A stretch of 7,165 nt of DNA from Pseudomonadota bacterium (lineage in GTDB: Bacteria; Pseudomonadota; Alphaproteobacteria; Acetobacterales; Acetobacteraceae): positions 1 through 7,165 of the forward strand of contig JAKAZX010000209.1 of the NCBI GenBank assembly GCA_021826485.1, read 5' to 3'. Within the stretch, counting starts at the first letter, position 1. Each line of letters begins with the position of its first letter. The notes under the pieces were generated by a model. It was given only the letters and a program-made list of their open reading frames with translations. It had not been told where the DNA came from and made no database searches. Made by a program: the position numbers and the translations under genes. Of this stretch, positions 1 to 5,872 are shown in pieces.

Positions 1-791
1 ACCACATCGGCGCCCAGGATTGCCTGCATGTCCTCCGCGTGCAAGGGGTTCATGATCGCGGAGGTGAGGCCGGCGCCGATCATCATCGGCAGGAAGCTGG
101 CGCCCAGGCCGCGCCGGTTCGGCAGGCCGAACGAGAAGTTCGACGCGCCGCAGGAGGTGTTGACCTTCAGCTCCTCGCGCAGCCGGCGCAGCAGGCGCAT
201 CAGTTGCCGCCCGGCGTCGTTGATCGCGCCGACCGGCATGACCAGCGGATCGACCACGACGTCGGCGCGCTTGATGCCGTGATCTTCCGCCCGCTCGACG
301 ATCTTCTTCGCCACCGCATAGCGCATGTCGGGGTCTTCGGAGATGCCGGTCTCGTCGTTGGAGATGGCGATCACGGCGCAGTCGTATTTCTTCACCAGCG
401 GCAGCACCCGCTCCAGCCGCTCCTCCTCCCCGGTGACGGAGTTGAGCAGCGGGCGGCCCTTGTAGGCGGCGAGCCCGGCCTCCAGCGCCTCGACGATGGA
501 ACTGTCGATCGACAGCGGCACGTCCACCGTTTCCTGCACCAGCCTGATGCATTCGGCGAGGATGCGCGGCTCGTCGGCCAGCGGGATGCCGGCGTTCACG
601 TCCAGCATCTGCGCCCCCGCCTCGACCTGCGCCAGCGCATCGGCGATGACGCGGGAATAGTCGCCGCGCGCCATTTCCTCGGCCAGCAGCTTGCGCCCGG
701 TCGGGTTGATGCGCTCGCCGATCATGACGAAGCGGCGTTCGAAGCCGATGACGACCTCGCGCTTGTCGGAAGTGATGATCGTCTCGGTCAT
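1..791 (-). CDS. Methyltetrahydrofolate:corrinoid methyltransferase (pterin-binding family), C-terminus cut by window edge
   Basis: Probably moves a methyl group between the operon's corrinoid protein and tetrahydrofolate; in this context the likely direction is methyl-Co(III) corrinoid to THF. I read 263 residues before the edge. They match the AcsE/MetH pterin-domain TIM barrel: IGERIN near residues 24-29, LDVNAG at 63-68, SIDSS at 94-98, LLNSVTGE at 115-122, VDPLVMP at 180-186 and GASNFSFGLPNRRG at 215-228. The Asp and Asn residues of these motifs form the pterin pocket in the family. AcsE is about 262 residues, and by eye roughly 25-60 residues are missing here. The ATG at 791 is chosen because AGGGGAG (799-805, minus) sits 7 nt upstream. 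It begins 23 nt after the metF stop and is the last operon gene visible. A true dihydropteroate synthase for folate synthesis is unlikely, given the IGERIN start and the neighbours. Confidence 0.88.
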   Translation of the reverse strand, partial: MTETIITSDKREVVIGFERRFVMIGERINPTGRKLLAEEMARGDYSRVIADALAQVEAGAQMLDVNAGIPLADEPRILAECIRLVQETVDVPLSIDSSIVEALEAGLAAYKGRPLLNSVTGEEERLERVLPLVKKYDCAVIAISNDETGISEDPDMRYAVAKKIVERAEDHGIKRADVVVDPLVMPVGAINDAGRQLMRLLRRLREELKVNTSCGASNFSFGLPNRRGLGASFLPMMIGAGLTSAIMNPLHAEDMQAILGADV

Positions 792-814
792 GGTCCGGCT
801 CCCCTGCGCCGCGG

Positions 815-1846
815 TCAGGCGGCGCCCTGCGTCTCGACCGCCTGCATATGCGCAACGAGGTCGCGGCGCCAGGGCGTGCGCCCGCGCAGCACGCCGCTGG
901 CATGCACGATCTCGGCGATCGACTCCTCCTGCTTGTAGGCCATCAGATGCACGCAGGCGATGCCGGGCATCGCCTGCAGCTGCTGGATGATCTCGACGCA
1001 CAGGCGCTTGCCCTCCGCCCGCTGGTCGCGCGCCCCTTCCAGCCGTGCGATCACGGCATCGGGGATATGCACGCCGGGCACGTTGGCGCGGATCCATTTC
1101 GCCGCCCGGGCGGAGGCGAGCGGGCCGCAGCCGGCCAGGATGAAGCAGCGTTCCGGCAGGCCGAGATCGCGCGCCCGCGCCATGAAGCGGGCCATCATCG
1201 GGATGTCGTAGCAGTACTGCGTCTGGATGAACTGGGCGCCGGCGGCGATCTTCTTGGCCAGCCGCAGCGGGCGGAAGTCGTGCGGCGGGGCGAACGGGTT
1301 CTCCGCCGCGCCGACGAACACCTGCGGCGGGCCGGTGATCCGGCGTCCCGACAGGAACCGCCCCTCGTCGCGCATCATGCGGATGGTGTGCAGCAGCGCG
1401 ATGGAATCGAGGTCGAACACCGGCTTCGCCTGCGGGTGGTCGCCCGCCTGCACGCCGTCGCCGGTCAGGCACAGGATGTTGGCGACGCCGAGTGCCGCGG
1501 CGCCGAGCACGTTGCCCTGGATCGCGATGCGGTTGTGGTCGCGGCAGGAGATTTGCGTGACCGGCGAATAGCCCATGCGGATCAGCAGCGCCGAGACGGC
1601 GATGCTGGACATGTGGCAGTGCGCCCCCGACCCGTCGGTGGCGTTGATCGCGTCCACCCAGCCCTCGAACGGCTTGACGCGGTGCTCGATCTCGTCCGGG
1701 TCGGCGGAATCGGGCGGGTTGATCTCGGCGGTGACGGCGAACTCGCCGCGCCGCAGCACCCGTTCCAGCCGCCCGCGGGAGACGTGGCCGGGCAGCGGCG
1801 GCAGCGGCGCCCAGGGGGTGGGGCCGATATCGTCAGGGTGCAGCAT
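815..1846 (-). CDS. metF: Methylenetetrahydrofolate reductase, MetF family
   Basis: A flavin-dependent TIM-barrel enzyme that interconverts 5,10-methylene-THF and 5-methyl-THF. The protein has 343 residues, somewhat longer than E. coli MetF (about 296). Visible family motifs are VTAEINPP near 38-45, where E41 lines up with the catalytic Glu of MTHFRs; CLTGDG at 126-131, matching the LxGD flavin/folate segment; and AGAQFIQTQYCYD at 202-214, matching the AGAxxxxTQxxFD substrate loop. The start ATG lies inside the 3' end of the upstream metV-like gene (14-nt overlap), pointing to coupled translation. No strong Shine-Dalgarno is seen, as expected for a reinitiating gene. Sitting between a MetV partner and a methyl-THF:corrinoid methyltransferase, it is inferred to run in the oxidative direction on methyl groups released from the MttB substrate. 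A biosynthetic role feeding methionine synthase remains possible. Confidence 0.9.
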   Translation of the reverse strand: MLHPDDIGPTPWAPLPPLPGHVSRGRLERVLRRGEFAVTAEINPPDSADPDEIEHRVKPFEGWVDAINATDGSGAHCHMSSIAVSALLIRMGYSPVTQISCRDHNRIAIQGNVLGAAALGVANILCLTGDGVQAGDHPQAKPVFDLDSIALLHTIRMMRDEGRFLSGRRITGPPQVFVGAAENPFAPPHDFRPLRLAKKIAAGAQFIQTQYCYDIPMMARFMARARDLGLPERCFILAGCGPLASARAAKWIRANVPGVHIPDAVIARLEGARDQRAEGKRLCVEIIQQLQAMPGIACVHLMAYKQEESIAEIVHASGVLRGRTPWRRDLVAHMQAVETQGAA

Positions 1847-2336
1847 CGGCCCGCGCCGCCTGCAACCAGGATGAGGCGCCCGCCCGCCGGTGGTCGATCG
1901 GCGGCTGCGCCTCGCTCAGCCGCATGAGCGTGCCCATGCGCGCCGCGCCCGCATGCGCCTCGACCCAGACGCAGGGCATGTCGGGATGCACCTCGCAATG
2001 GCCGTCGTCGCGCACGCCGCCGCACGGGCCGTTGCGCAGCCCCTTCGGGCAGTTCATCGGGCAGGCGAGGCCGGTCGCCGACAGCACGCACTGCCCGCAC
2101 ATGCGGCAGTCGAACAGCGTGGTTTTCACCGCCCGCTCGACCGCCGCGACCGGCCGTTCCAGCCGGGCGTAGCCGATGCGGGCGAACAGCGGGTCGGCGG
2201 CGCGCAGCGCGCGGGCGAAGCCGGCATACAGGCGGGCCAGCGCGCGCGCGTGCCGCACGCTCCAGCGCCTGAGCGAGCGGCGCGGCAGCGGGCGCTGGGC
2301 GACGCCGTGCGCCGGGAAGGCGTCGGTCGCCCGCAT
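1833..2336 (-). CDS. metV: MetV-like cysteine-rich MTHFR C-terminal domain protein
   Basis: A protein of 167 residues. The first ~75 are Arg/Ala-rich and poorly conserved. A cysteine cluster follows at C77, C80, C83, C92, C96, C105, C114 and C122, including DCRMCGQC, CPMNCPKG and NGPCGG. This pattern is typical of the MTHFR C-terminal family, which includes MetV, the partner of MetF in acetogen MetVF enzymes. There it binds metal or iron-sulfur centres and passes electrons to or from the flavin subunit. Here it is a separate gene directly upstream of metF, which supports a MetV/MetF complex. The ATG at 2336 shares one base with the stop of the corrinoid-protein gene (TGATG), a classic coupling arrangement. 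An in-frame extension back to 2423 would overlap that gene by 88 nt with a low-complexity Gly/Arg tail, so I rejected it. Eight cysteines suggest more than one metal site; the cluster type cannot be told from sequence. Confidence 0.82.
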   Translation of the reverse strand: MRATDAFPAHGVAQRPLPRRSLRRWSVRHARALARLYAGFARALRAADPLFARIGYARLERPVAAVERAVKTTLFDCRMCGQCVLSATGLACPMNCPKGLRNGPCGGVRDDGHCEVHPDMPCVWVEAHAGAARMGTLMRLSEAQPPIDHRRAGASSWLQAARADAAP

Positions 2337-3043
2337 CAGGCCTGCGCGCGCGCCTGCACGCTGCCCTGGCGGTCGGCCATCAGCCGCTTCGCCGTTTCCA
2401 CCGCCACCGCCGCGTCGCGGCAATAGGCGTCGGCGCCGATCGCATTCGCGAACGCCTCGTTCAGCGGCGCGCCGCCGACCAGCACGATGAAGTCGCTGCG
2501 GATGCCTTTTTCCTTCAGCGTGTCGATCACCACCTTCATGTACGGCATGGTGGTGGTCAGCAGCGCCGACATGCCGATGATGTCGGGCTGATGCTCGTCG
2601 ATCGCCTTGAGGAAGTTGTCGACCGCGTTGTTGATGCCGAGGTTGATCACCTCGAACCCGGCGCCCTCCATCATCATCGCGACCAGGTTCTTGCCGATGT
2701 CGTGGATGTCGCCCTTGACGGTGCCGATGATCATCTTGCCGACCTTGGGCGCCCCGGTCTCCGCCAGCAGCGGGCGCAGGATCGCCATGCCGGCCTTCAT
2801 CGCGTTGGCCGACAGCAGCACTTCCGGGACGAACAGGATGCCGTCGCGGAAATCCTCCCCCACGATGCGCATCCCCTCGACCAGCGCCTGGGTCAGCACG
2901 TCATAGGGGGTCCAGCCGCGGGCGAGCAGGATGTTCACGGCCTGCTCGATCTCCTCCTTCAGCCCGTCGTACAGGTCGTCGTGCATCTGGCTGACGAGAT
3001 CGTCGTCGTTCAGGCTGTTCAGGTCGAGATCGTCGTCGGCCAT
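2336..3043 (-). CDS. Corrinoid (B12-binding) methyltransferase protein, MttC/MtbC-like
   Basis: The methyl-carrying corrinoid subunit that shuttles between the MttB-type methyltransferase and the methyl-THF methyltransferase. It has 235 residues. An acidic N-terminus (DDDL repeated at 3-6 and 13-16) leads into the helical B12-binding cap domain, about residues 25-95 (LLARGWTPYDVLTQALVEGM, then FVPEVLLSANAMKAGM). A Rossmann B12-binding domain follows. GTVKGDIHDIGKNL at 107-120 carries the DxHxxG motif, and H114 is the expected lower-axial cobalt ligand. MSALLTTTM (158-166) and LVGGAPLN (188-195) complete the cofactor pocket. GGAGAA (3051-3056, minus) lies 7 nt before the ATG. The gene starts 24 nt after the mttB-like stop and its own stop overlaps the metV start. 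Length and architecture fit the MttC/MtbC/MtmC family rather than the far larger MetH. Confidence 0.93.
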   Translation of the reverse strand: MADDDLDLNSLNDDDLVSQMHDDLYDGLKEEIEQAVNILLARGWTPYDVLTQALVEGMRIVGEDFRDGILFVPEVLLSANAMKAGMAILRPLLAETGAPKVGKMIIGTVKGDIHDIGKNLVAMMMEGAGFEVINLGINNAVDNFLKAIDEHQPDIIGMSALLTTTMPYMKVVIDTLKEKGIRSDFIVLVGGAPLNEAFANAIGADAYCRDAAVAVETAKRLMADRQGSVQARAQA

Positions 3044-3067
3044 CGCGGTGTTCTCCGTGCGGGCGGG

Positions 3068-4633
3068 TCAGACGTTGGAATCGGGGGTGGCGGCCTTGCG
3101 GCGGGCCATGAAGTCCAGCAAGGCGTCGTCGGTCGCCGGGTCGATCGGCGGGGGTTCGTAGTCCTGCAGCATGCGCTTCCACTGCGCATTCGCCCGCTGC
3201 GCCTGGTCCAGCCGCCCCTCCGCGTCCCACTGTTCGAAACTGTTGTTGTCGGCGATCGCGGAGCCGTGGAATGCGGATTCGAAATTGGCCTGGGTATGGC
3301 CGCAGCCCAGGAAGTGCTTGCCCGGCCCCACTTCCCGGATCGCGTCCATGGCCTGTCCGTTCTCCGAAAGGTCGATGCCGTTGAGCATGGTTTGCAACAT
3401 GCCCGCCTGGTCGGCGTCCATCACAAATTTCTCATAGCCCATTGCCAGCCCGCCTTCGAGCCAGCCGGCGGTGTGCAGGATGAAATTGGTGCCGGCAAGG
3501 CAGGCCGGCAGCATGGTCAGCGCCGATTCATAGGCCGCCTGGGCGTCCGGGATTTTCGAGGCGGTGAACGCGCCGCCGGCGCGGAACGGCACGTTGAGCC
3601 GCCGCGCCAGCGCCGCCATCGCATACATCACCATCGCCGGCTCCGGCGTGCCAAAGGTCGGCGCCCCGGATTTCATGGACATCGAGGAGGCGAAGCTGCC
3701 CAGGATCACCGGCGCGCTGGGCGCGACGAGCTGGGTGAAGGCGACGCCCGCCATTGCCTCGGCCAACGTCAGCGTGGTCGATCCCGCCACCGTCACCGGC
3801 GCCATCGCGCCGGCAAGGATGAACGGGGTCAGCAGATTGGCCTGGTTGGCCCGCGCATAGACCTTCAGCGCCCCCAGCATGGTGGCGTCCCAGGTGAGCG
3901 GGGAGTTGGCGTTGATCAGGCTGGTGACGACGGTGCGCGGCTTGCCGGTGGCCGGATCGATCCAGTCGGCGCCGAACAGGATCTCCGCCATCGCCACCGT
4001 GTCCGCCGCCCGCTCCGGCGCGGTGACGGAGCCCATGAACGGCTTGTCGCTGTAGCGCATGTGCGCGTACACCATGTCCAGGTGCCGCTTGTTCACCGGC
4101 AGATCGACCGGCTCGCACACCGTGCCGCCGGAATGGTGCAGCCACGGCGTCGCGTAGGTCAGCTTCACGAAATTGCGGAAATCCTCGATCGTGCCATAGC
4201 GCCGGCCGCGATCCAGGTCGTGCACGAAGGGCGGGCCGTAGGCCGGGGCGAACACCGTGTGCTTGCCGCCCATCACCACGCTGCGCGCCGGGTTGCGGGC
4301 GTGCTGGGTGTAGGTGGCGGGCGCGTGCTCGCGGATGATGCGCCGGCACAGGCCGCGCGGGATGTGTACCCGCTCCTCCCGCACATCGGCGCCGGCCTCG
4401 CGCCAGATCGCCAGCGCCTCGGGATCGCCCTTGAAGTCGATGCCGACTTCCTCCAGCACCGTCTCGGCATTCTGTTCGATCAGCGACAGGCCTTCCTCGT
4501 TCAGCACCTCGTAGATCGGGATCTGCCGGGTGATGAACGGCACGGTGGCGGCGGCATGGGCCATGCGGGCGGCGCGCTTGGCGGCGCGGCCGTGGCCGCG
4601 GCGGCCCGATTGCAGCGTTTCGGCGTCAGACAT
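3068..4633 (-). CDS. MttB-superfamily corrinoid methyltransferase (non-pyrrolysine), substrate unknown
   Basis: The substrate-facing methyltransferase: a TIM-barrel enzyme that moves a methyl group from a methylated amine to the Co(I) corrinoid protein. With 521 residues it is slightly longer than archaeal MttB (about 495). Family-type segments include CEPVDLP (173-179), NANSPLTWD (241-249), GSFASSMSMKSGAPTFGTPE (312-331), GGAFTASKIPDAQAAYE (353-369), HTAGWLEGGLAMGYEKFVMD (387-406) and GPGKHFLGCGHTQANF (436-451). The frame is full length with no internal amber codon, so it belongs to the non-Pyl branch. Characterised members of that branch demethylate glycine betaine (MtgB), proline betaine (MtpB), carnitine (MtcB) or gamma-butyrobetaine (MtyB). 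I start at ATG 4633 rather than GTG 4639 because GGGAG (4641-4645) is 7 nt from the ATG but abuts the GTG. The start overlaps the regulator's stop by 8 nt. The true substrate is not readable here; a quaternary amine is the best inference. Confidence 0.92.
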   Translation of the reverse strand: MSDAETLQSGRRGHGRAAKRAARMAHAAATVPFITRQIPIYEVLNEEGLSLIEQNAETVLEEVGIDFKGDPEALAIWREAGADVREERVHIPRGLCRRIIREHAPATYTQHARNPARSVVMGGKHTVFAPAYGPPFVHDLDRGRRYGTIEDFRNFVKLTYATPWLHHSGGTVCEPVDLPVNKRHLDMVYAHMRYSDKPFMGSVTAPERAADTVAMAEILFGADWIDPATGKPRTVVTSLINANSPLTWDATMLGALKVYARANQANLLTPFILAGAMAPVTVAGSTTLTLAEAMAGVAFTQLVAPSAPVILGSFASSMSMKSGAPTFGTPEPAMVMYAMAALARRLNVPFRAGGAFTASKIPDAQAAYESALTMLPACLAGTNFILHTAGWLEGGLAMGYEKFVMDADQAGMLQTMLNGIDLSENGQAMDAIREVGPGKHFLGCGHTQANFESAFHGSAIADNNSFEQWDAEGRLDQAQRANAQWKRMLQDYEPPPIDPATDDALLDFMARRKAATPDSNV

Positions 4634-5609
4634 GCGCACTCTCCCGGACGGGTTCTGTGGCGGGGCTGCGCTCGCCGCGCGGCGGATGGCCGAAGCGGGC
4701 GCGGAACGCCGTGCTGAAATGCGAGGCGGAGTGGAAGCCGCAGGCGATGCCGATATCGGTGATCGGCAGCGCCGTCTGCCGCAGCAGCGCGCGCGCGCGA
4801 TCGAGCCGCAGCGCCGCCGAGTAGCACGCGGGCGACATGCCGAGATGGCGGCGGAACAGCCGTTCGAGCTGGCGGGTGGAGATGCGCACGTCGCGGGCGA
4901 TGTCGCTCATCGGGCGCGGCGTTTCGATACTGTCCTCGATCAGCCTTATCGCCTCCGCCAGCCGCCGCGGCGTCGCGCCGGTGGCGGCGCTGGCCTGGCG
5001 CGGCTGGCGCTCGTCCGCCGCGCGGCCGCGCTCGATCAGGAACTGGGTGGAGACCTGGGCGGCGACGCGCCGGCCGAAGCGGGCCTGGATGATCGCCAGC
5101 ATCAGATCGAGCGGCGCGACGCCGCCGGTGCAGGTGATGCGGTCGCGGTCGATGCAGTAGAAATCGTCGACGAAATCGATATGTGGAAACTCCTCGCGGA
5201 TCGCTTGCAGGTTCTCCCAGTGGATGGCGCAGCGGTAGCCGTGCAGCAGATGCGCCTCCGCCAGCGCGAAGCTGCCGGTGCACAGCGCGCCGAGCGCGAC
5301 GCCGTCATGCGCCAGCCGCCGCAGCGCCGCCGCCACCGTGCGATCGACCGCGTTGCGCACGTCGATGCCGCCGACCACGAACACGATGTCGAACCGGTCG
5401 GCGGCGGACAGCATGGCGCACGGCGTCAGCATCAGCCCGTTGGAGGCAGCGGCGGGATGCCCGTCCGGCGTCACCACCTGCCAGGCATAGGCGGCCTGCC
5501 CGGCGACCCGGTTGGCCATGCGCAGCGCCTCGATCGCATTGGCGCAGGCGATCATGGAGTAGCTCGGCAAGGTCAGGAACCCGAAGCGGCGGAGTTCGTC
5601 GAGACGCAT
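4626..5609 (-). CDS. GlxA-family transcriptional regulator (GATase1-like domain plus AraC-type HTH)
   Basis: Probably the substrate-responsive regulator of this operon. It has 327 residues from ATG 5609. Residues ~8-190 form a DJ-1/PfpI/GATase1-like sensor domain, with FLTLPSYSM at 11-19, FDIVFVVGGID at 73-83, the nucleophile-elbow-like ALCTGSFALAEAHLL (108-122, Cys110) and ITCTGGVAPLDLML (158-171). Residues ~215-311 hold two AraC helix-turn-helix units: MSDIARDVRISTRQLERLF (234-252) and PITDIGIACGFHSASHFSTA (282-301). Pseudomonas regulators of the same architecture, GbdR, CdhR and SouR, sense glycine betaine, carnitine and sarcosine, which fits the methyltransferase next door. It is the first gene of the operon and shares 8 nt with the next. 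The open frame runs on to 5807, but the added 66 residues translate leader and REP DNA and resemble no domain, so the start after the leader is preferred. Autoregulation is likely but unproven. Confidence 0.88.
   Translation of the reverse strand: MRLDELRRFGFLTLPSYSMIACANAIEALRMANRVAGQAAYAWQVVTPDGHPAAASNGLMLTPCAMLSAADRFDIVFVVGGIDVRNAVDRTVAAALRRLAHDGVALGALCTGSFALAEAHLLHGYRCAIHWENLQAIREEFPHIDFVDDFYCIDRDRITCTGGVAPLDLMLAIIQARFGRRVAAQVSTQFLIERGRAADERQPRQASAATGATPRRLAEAIRLIEDSIETPRPMSDIARDVRISTRQLERLFRRHLGMSPACYSAALRLDRARALLRQTALPITDIGIACGFHSASHFSTAFRARFGHPPRGERSPATEPVRESAHV
4639..4645 (-). promoter_or_regulatory. Ribosome binding site deciding the mttB-like start
   Basis: On the minus strand GGGAGAG lies here, its GGGAG core ending 7 nt before ATG 4633. 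The in-frame GTG at 4639 overlaps the site itself and so is an unlikely start. The site lies within the last codons of the upstream regulator gene. Confidence 0.6.
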
Positions 5610-5690
5610 GGCGGTCGCCCATTGCCCGCCCGGAAGATGCGTCCCGCCGACCGCGGGCGCTTTCACGGGTGCGAAGCGGAATGTCCAAAA

Positions 5691-5710
5691 TCCGGCATTT
5701 TCTAGCCGGA
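5691..5710. promoter_or_regulatory. Inverted repeat, candidate operator of the methyltransferase operon
   Basis: A perfect 6-bp inverted repeat, TCCGGC and GCCGGA, is separated by the 8-nt AT-rich spacer ATTTTCTA. It lies about 82 nt upstream of the regulator start. Its spacer also contains the best -10-like hexamer of the leader, so a protein bound here could control transcription. In a GC-rich genome a 6-bp GC arm is not rare. This rests on symmetry and position alone. Confidence 0.3.
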
Positions 5711-5728
5711 GGTGTCGCATCGAGGCAA
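5699..5728 (-). promoter_or_regulatory. Candidate promoter of the methyltransferase operon
   Basis: On the minus strand TTGCCT (5728-5723) and TAGAAA (5704-5699) are separated by 18 nt. Each matches 4 of 6 bases of the sigma-70 -35 and -10 consensus. Transcription would start near 5692 and leave a leader of about 80 nt before the regulator ATG. The match is weak and AraC-activated promoters are often poor, so this is only the best candidate in the 137 nt between the regulator start and the first REP. Confidence 0.22.
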
Positions 5729-5746
5729 GGCAGGCCAGGGAGCAGC

Positions 5747-5768
5747 GTAGGGTGGGCTTCAGCCCACC
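5747..5768 (+). repeat. REP element 1 (GTAG-headed palindrome)
   Basis: The tetranucleotide GTAG is followed by the 18-nt palindrome GGTGGGCTTCAGCCCACC, which can fold as a hairpin with a TTCA loop. A GTAG head followed by a short imperfect palindrome is the hallmark of REP sequences mobilised or recognised by RAYT proteins. It pairs with REP 2, which has the opposite orientation. Confidence 0.88.
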
Positions 5769-5790
5769 CCATGCTTGATGCGGTATCGTT

Positions 5791-5812
5791 GGTGGGCTGA
5801 AGCCCACCCTAC
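5791..5812 (-). repeat. REP element 2, exact reverse complement of REP 1
   Basis: All 22 nt equal the reverse complement of REP 1, with the GTAG head on the minus strand at 5812-5809. REP 1 and REP 2 face each other across 22 nt (5769-5790), making a BIME-like pair from 5747 to 5812. Confidence 0.88.
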
Positions 5813-5850
5813 TTCCTCAGAACCGGCGTCGGGAGGAACGGCGTGCTGCC

Positions 5851-5872
5851 GTAGGGCGGGCTTCAGCCCGCC
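5851..5872 (+). repeat. REP element 3, variant stem, overlapping the RAYT stop
   Basis: GTAG followed by GGCGGGCTTCAGCCCGCC. Compared with REP 1 one stem pair has changed on both sides (T:A to C:G), so the hairpin is preserved. Positions 5863-5865, in and next to the loop, supply the TGA stop of the RAYT gene on the minus strand. Confidence 0.87.

Larger units (their letters stand above)
5747..5812. repeat. BIME-like pair of inverted REPs
   Basis: REP 1 and REP 2 in head-out inverted arrangement with a 22-nt spacer. The pair lies between the RAYT module and the leader of the methyltransferase operon. Transcribed as RNA, the two halves could fold into two hairpins or one long paired stem. Confidence 0.75.

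Noticed and set aside
2337..2423. Upstream extension of the metV-like gene
   Set aside because: It would add 29 residues of Gly/Arg/Ala sequence and overlap the corrinoid-protein gene by 88 nt. The TGATG junction gives a better start.
39..2426. Several plus-strand open frames of 100-360 codons opposite the operon
   Set aside because: All are antisense to genes with clear family motifs and read as low-complexity sequence rich in Arg, Ala and His.
3068..4633. Pyrrolysine-containing MttB
   Set aside because: The coding frame is full length with no in-frame TAG. No pylTSBCD genes are in the window.
4634..4639. GTG at 4639 as start of the MttB-like gene
   Set aside because: The Shine-Dalgarno GGGAG directly abuts it, while ATG 4633 has the proper 7-nt spacing.
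2591..4717. A 708-residue open frame on the plus strand
   Set aside because: It lies antisense to the MttB-like and corrinoid-protein genes. Its translation is rich in Arg, His, Asp, Gly and Val with no recognisable domain, as expected for a shadow frame in GC-rich DNA.
5610..5746. Cobalamin riboswitch in the operon leader
   Set aside because: The leader is short and shows no recognisable B12-box-like conserved core or multi-helix arrangement.
5747..5872. REP hairpins as intrinsic terminators for the RAYT gene
   Set aside because: The stems are stable, but none is followed by a run of T on the relevant strand. They are better explained as REPs.
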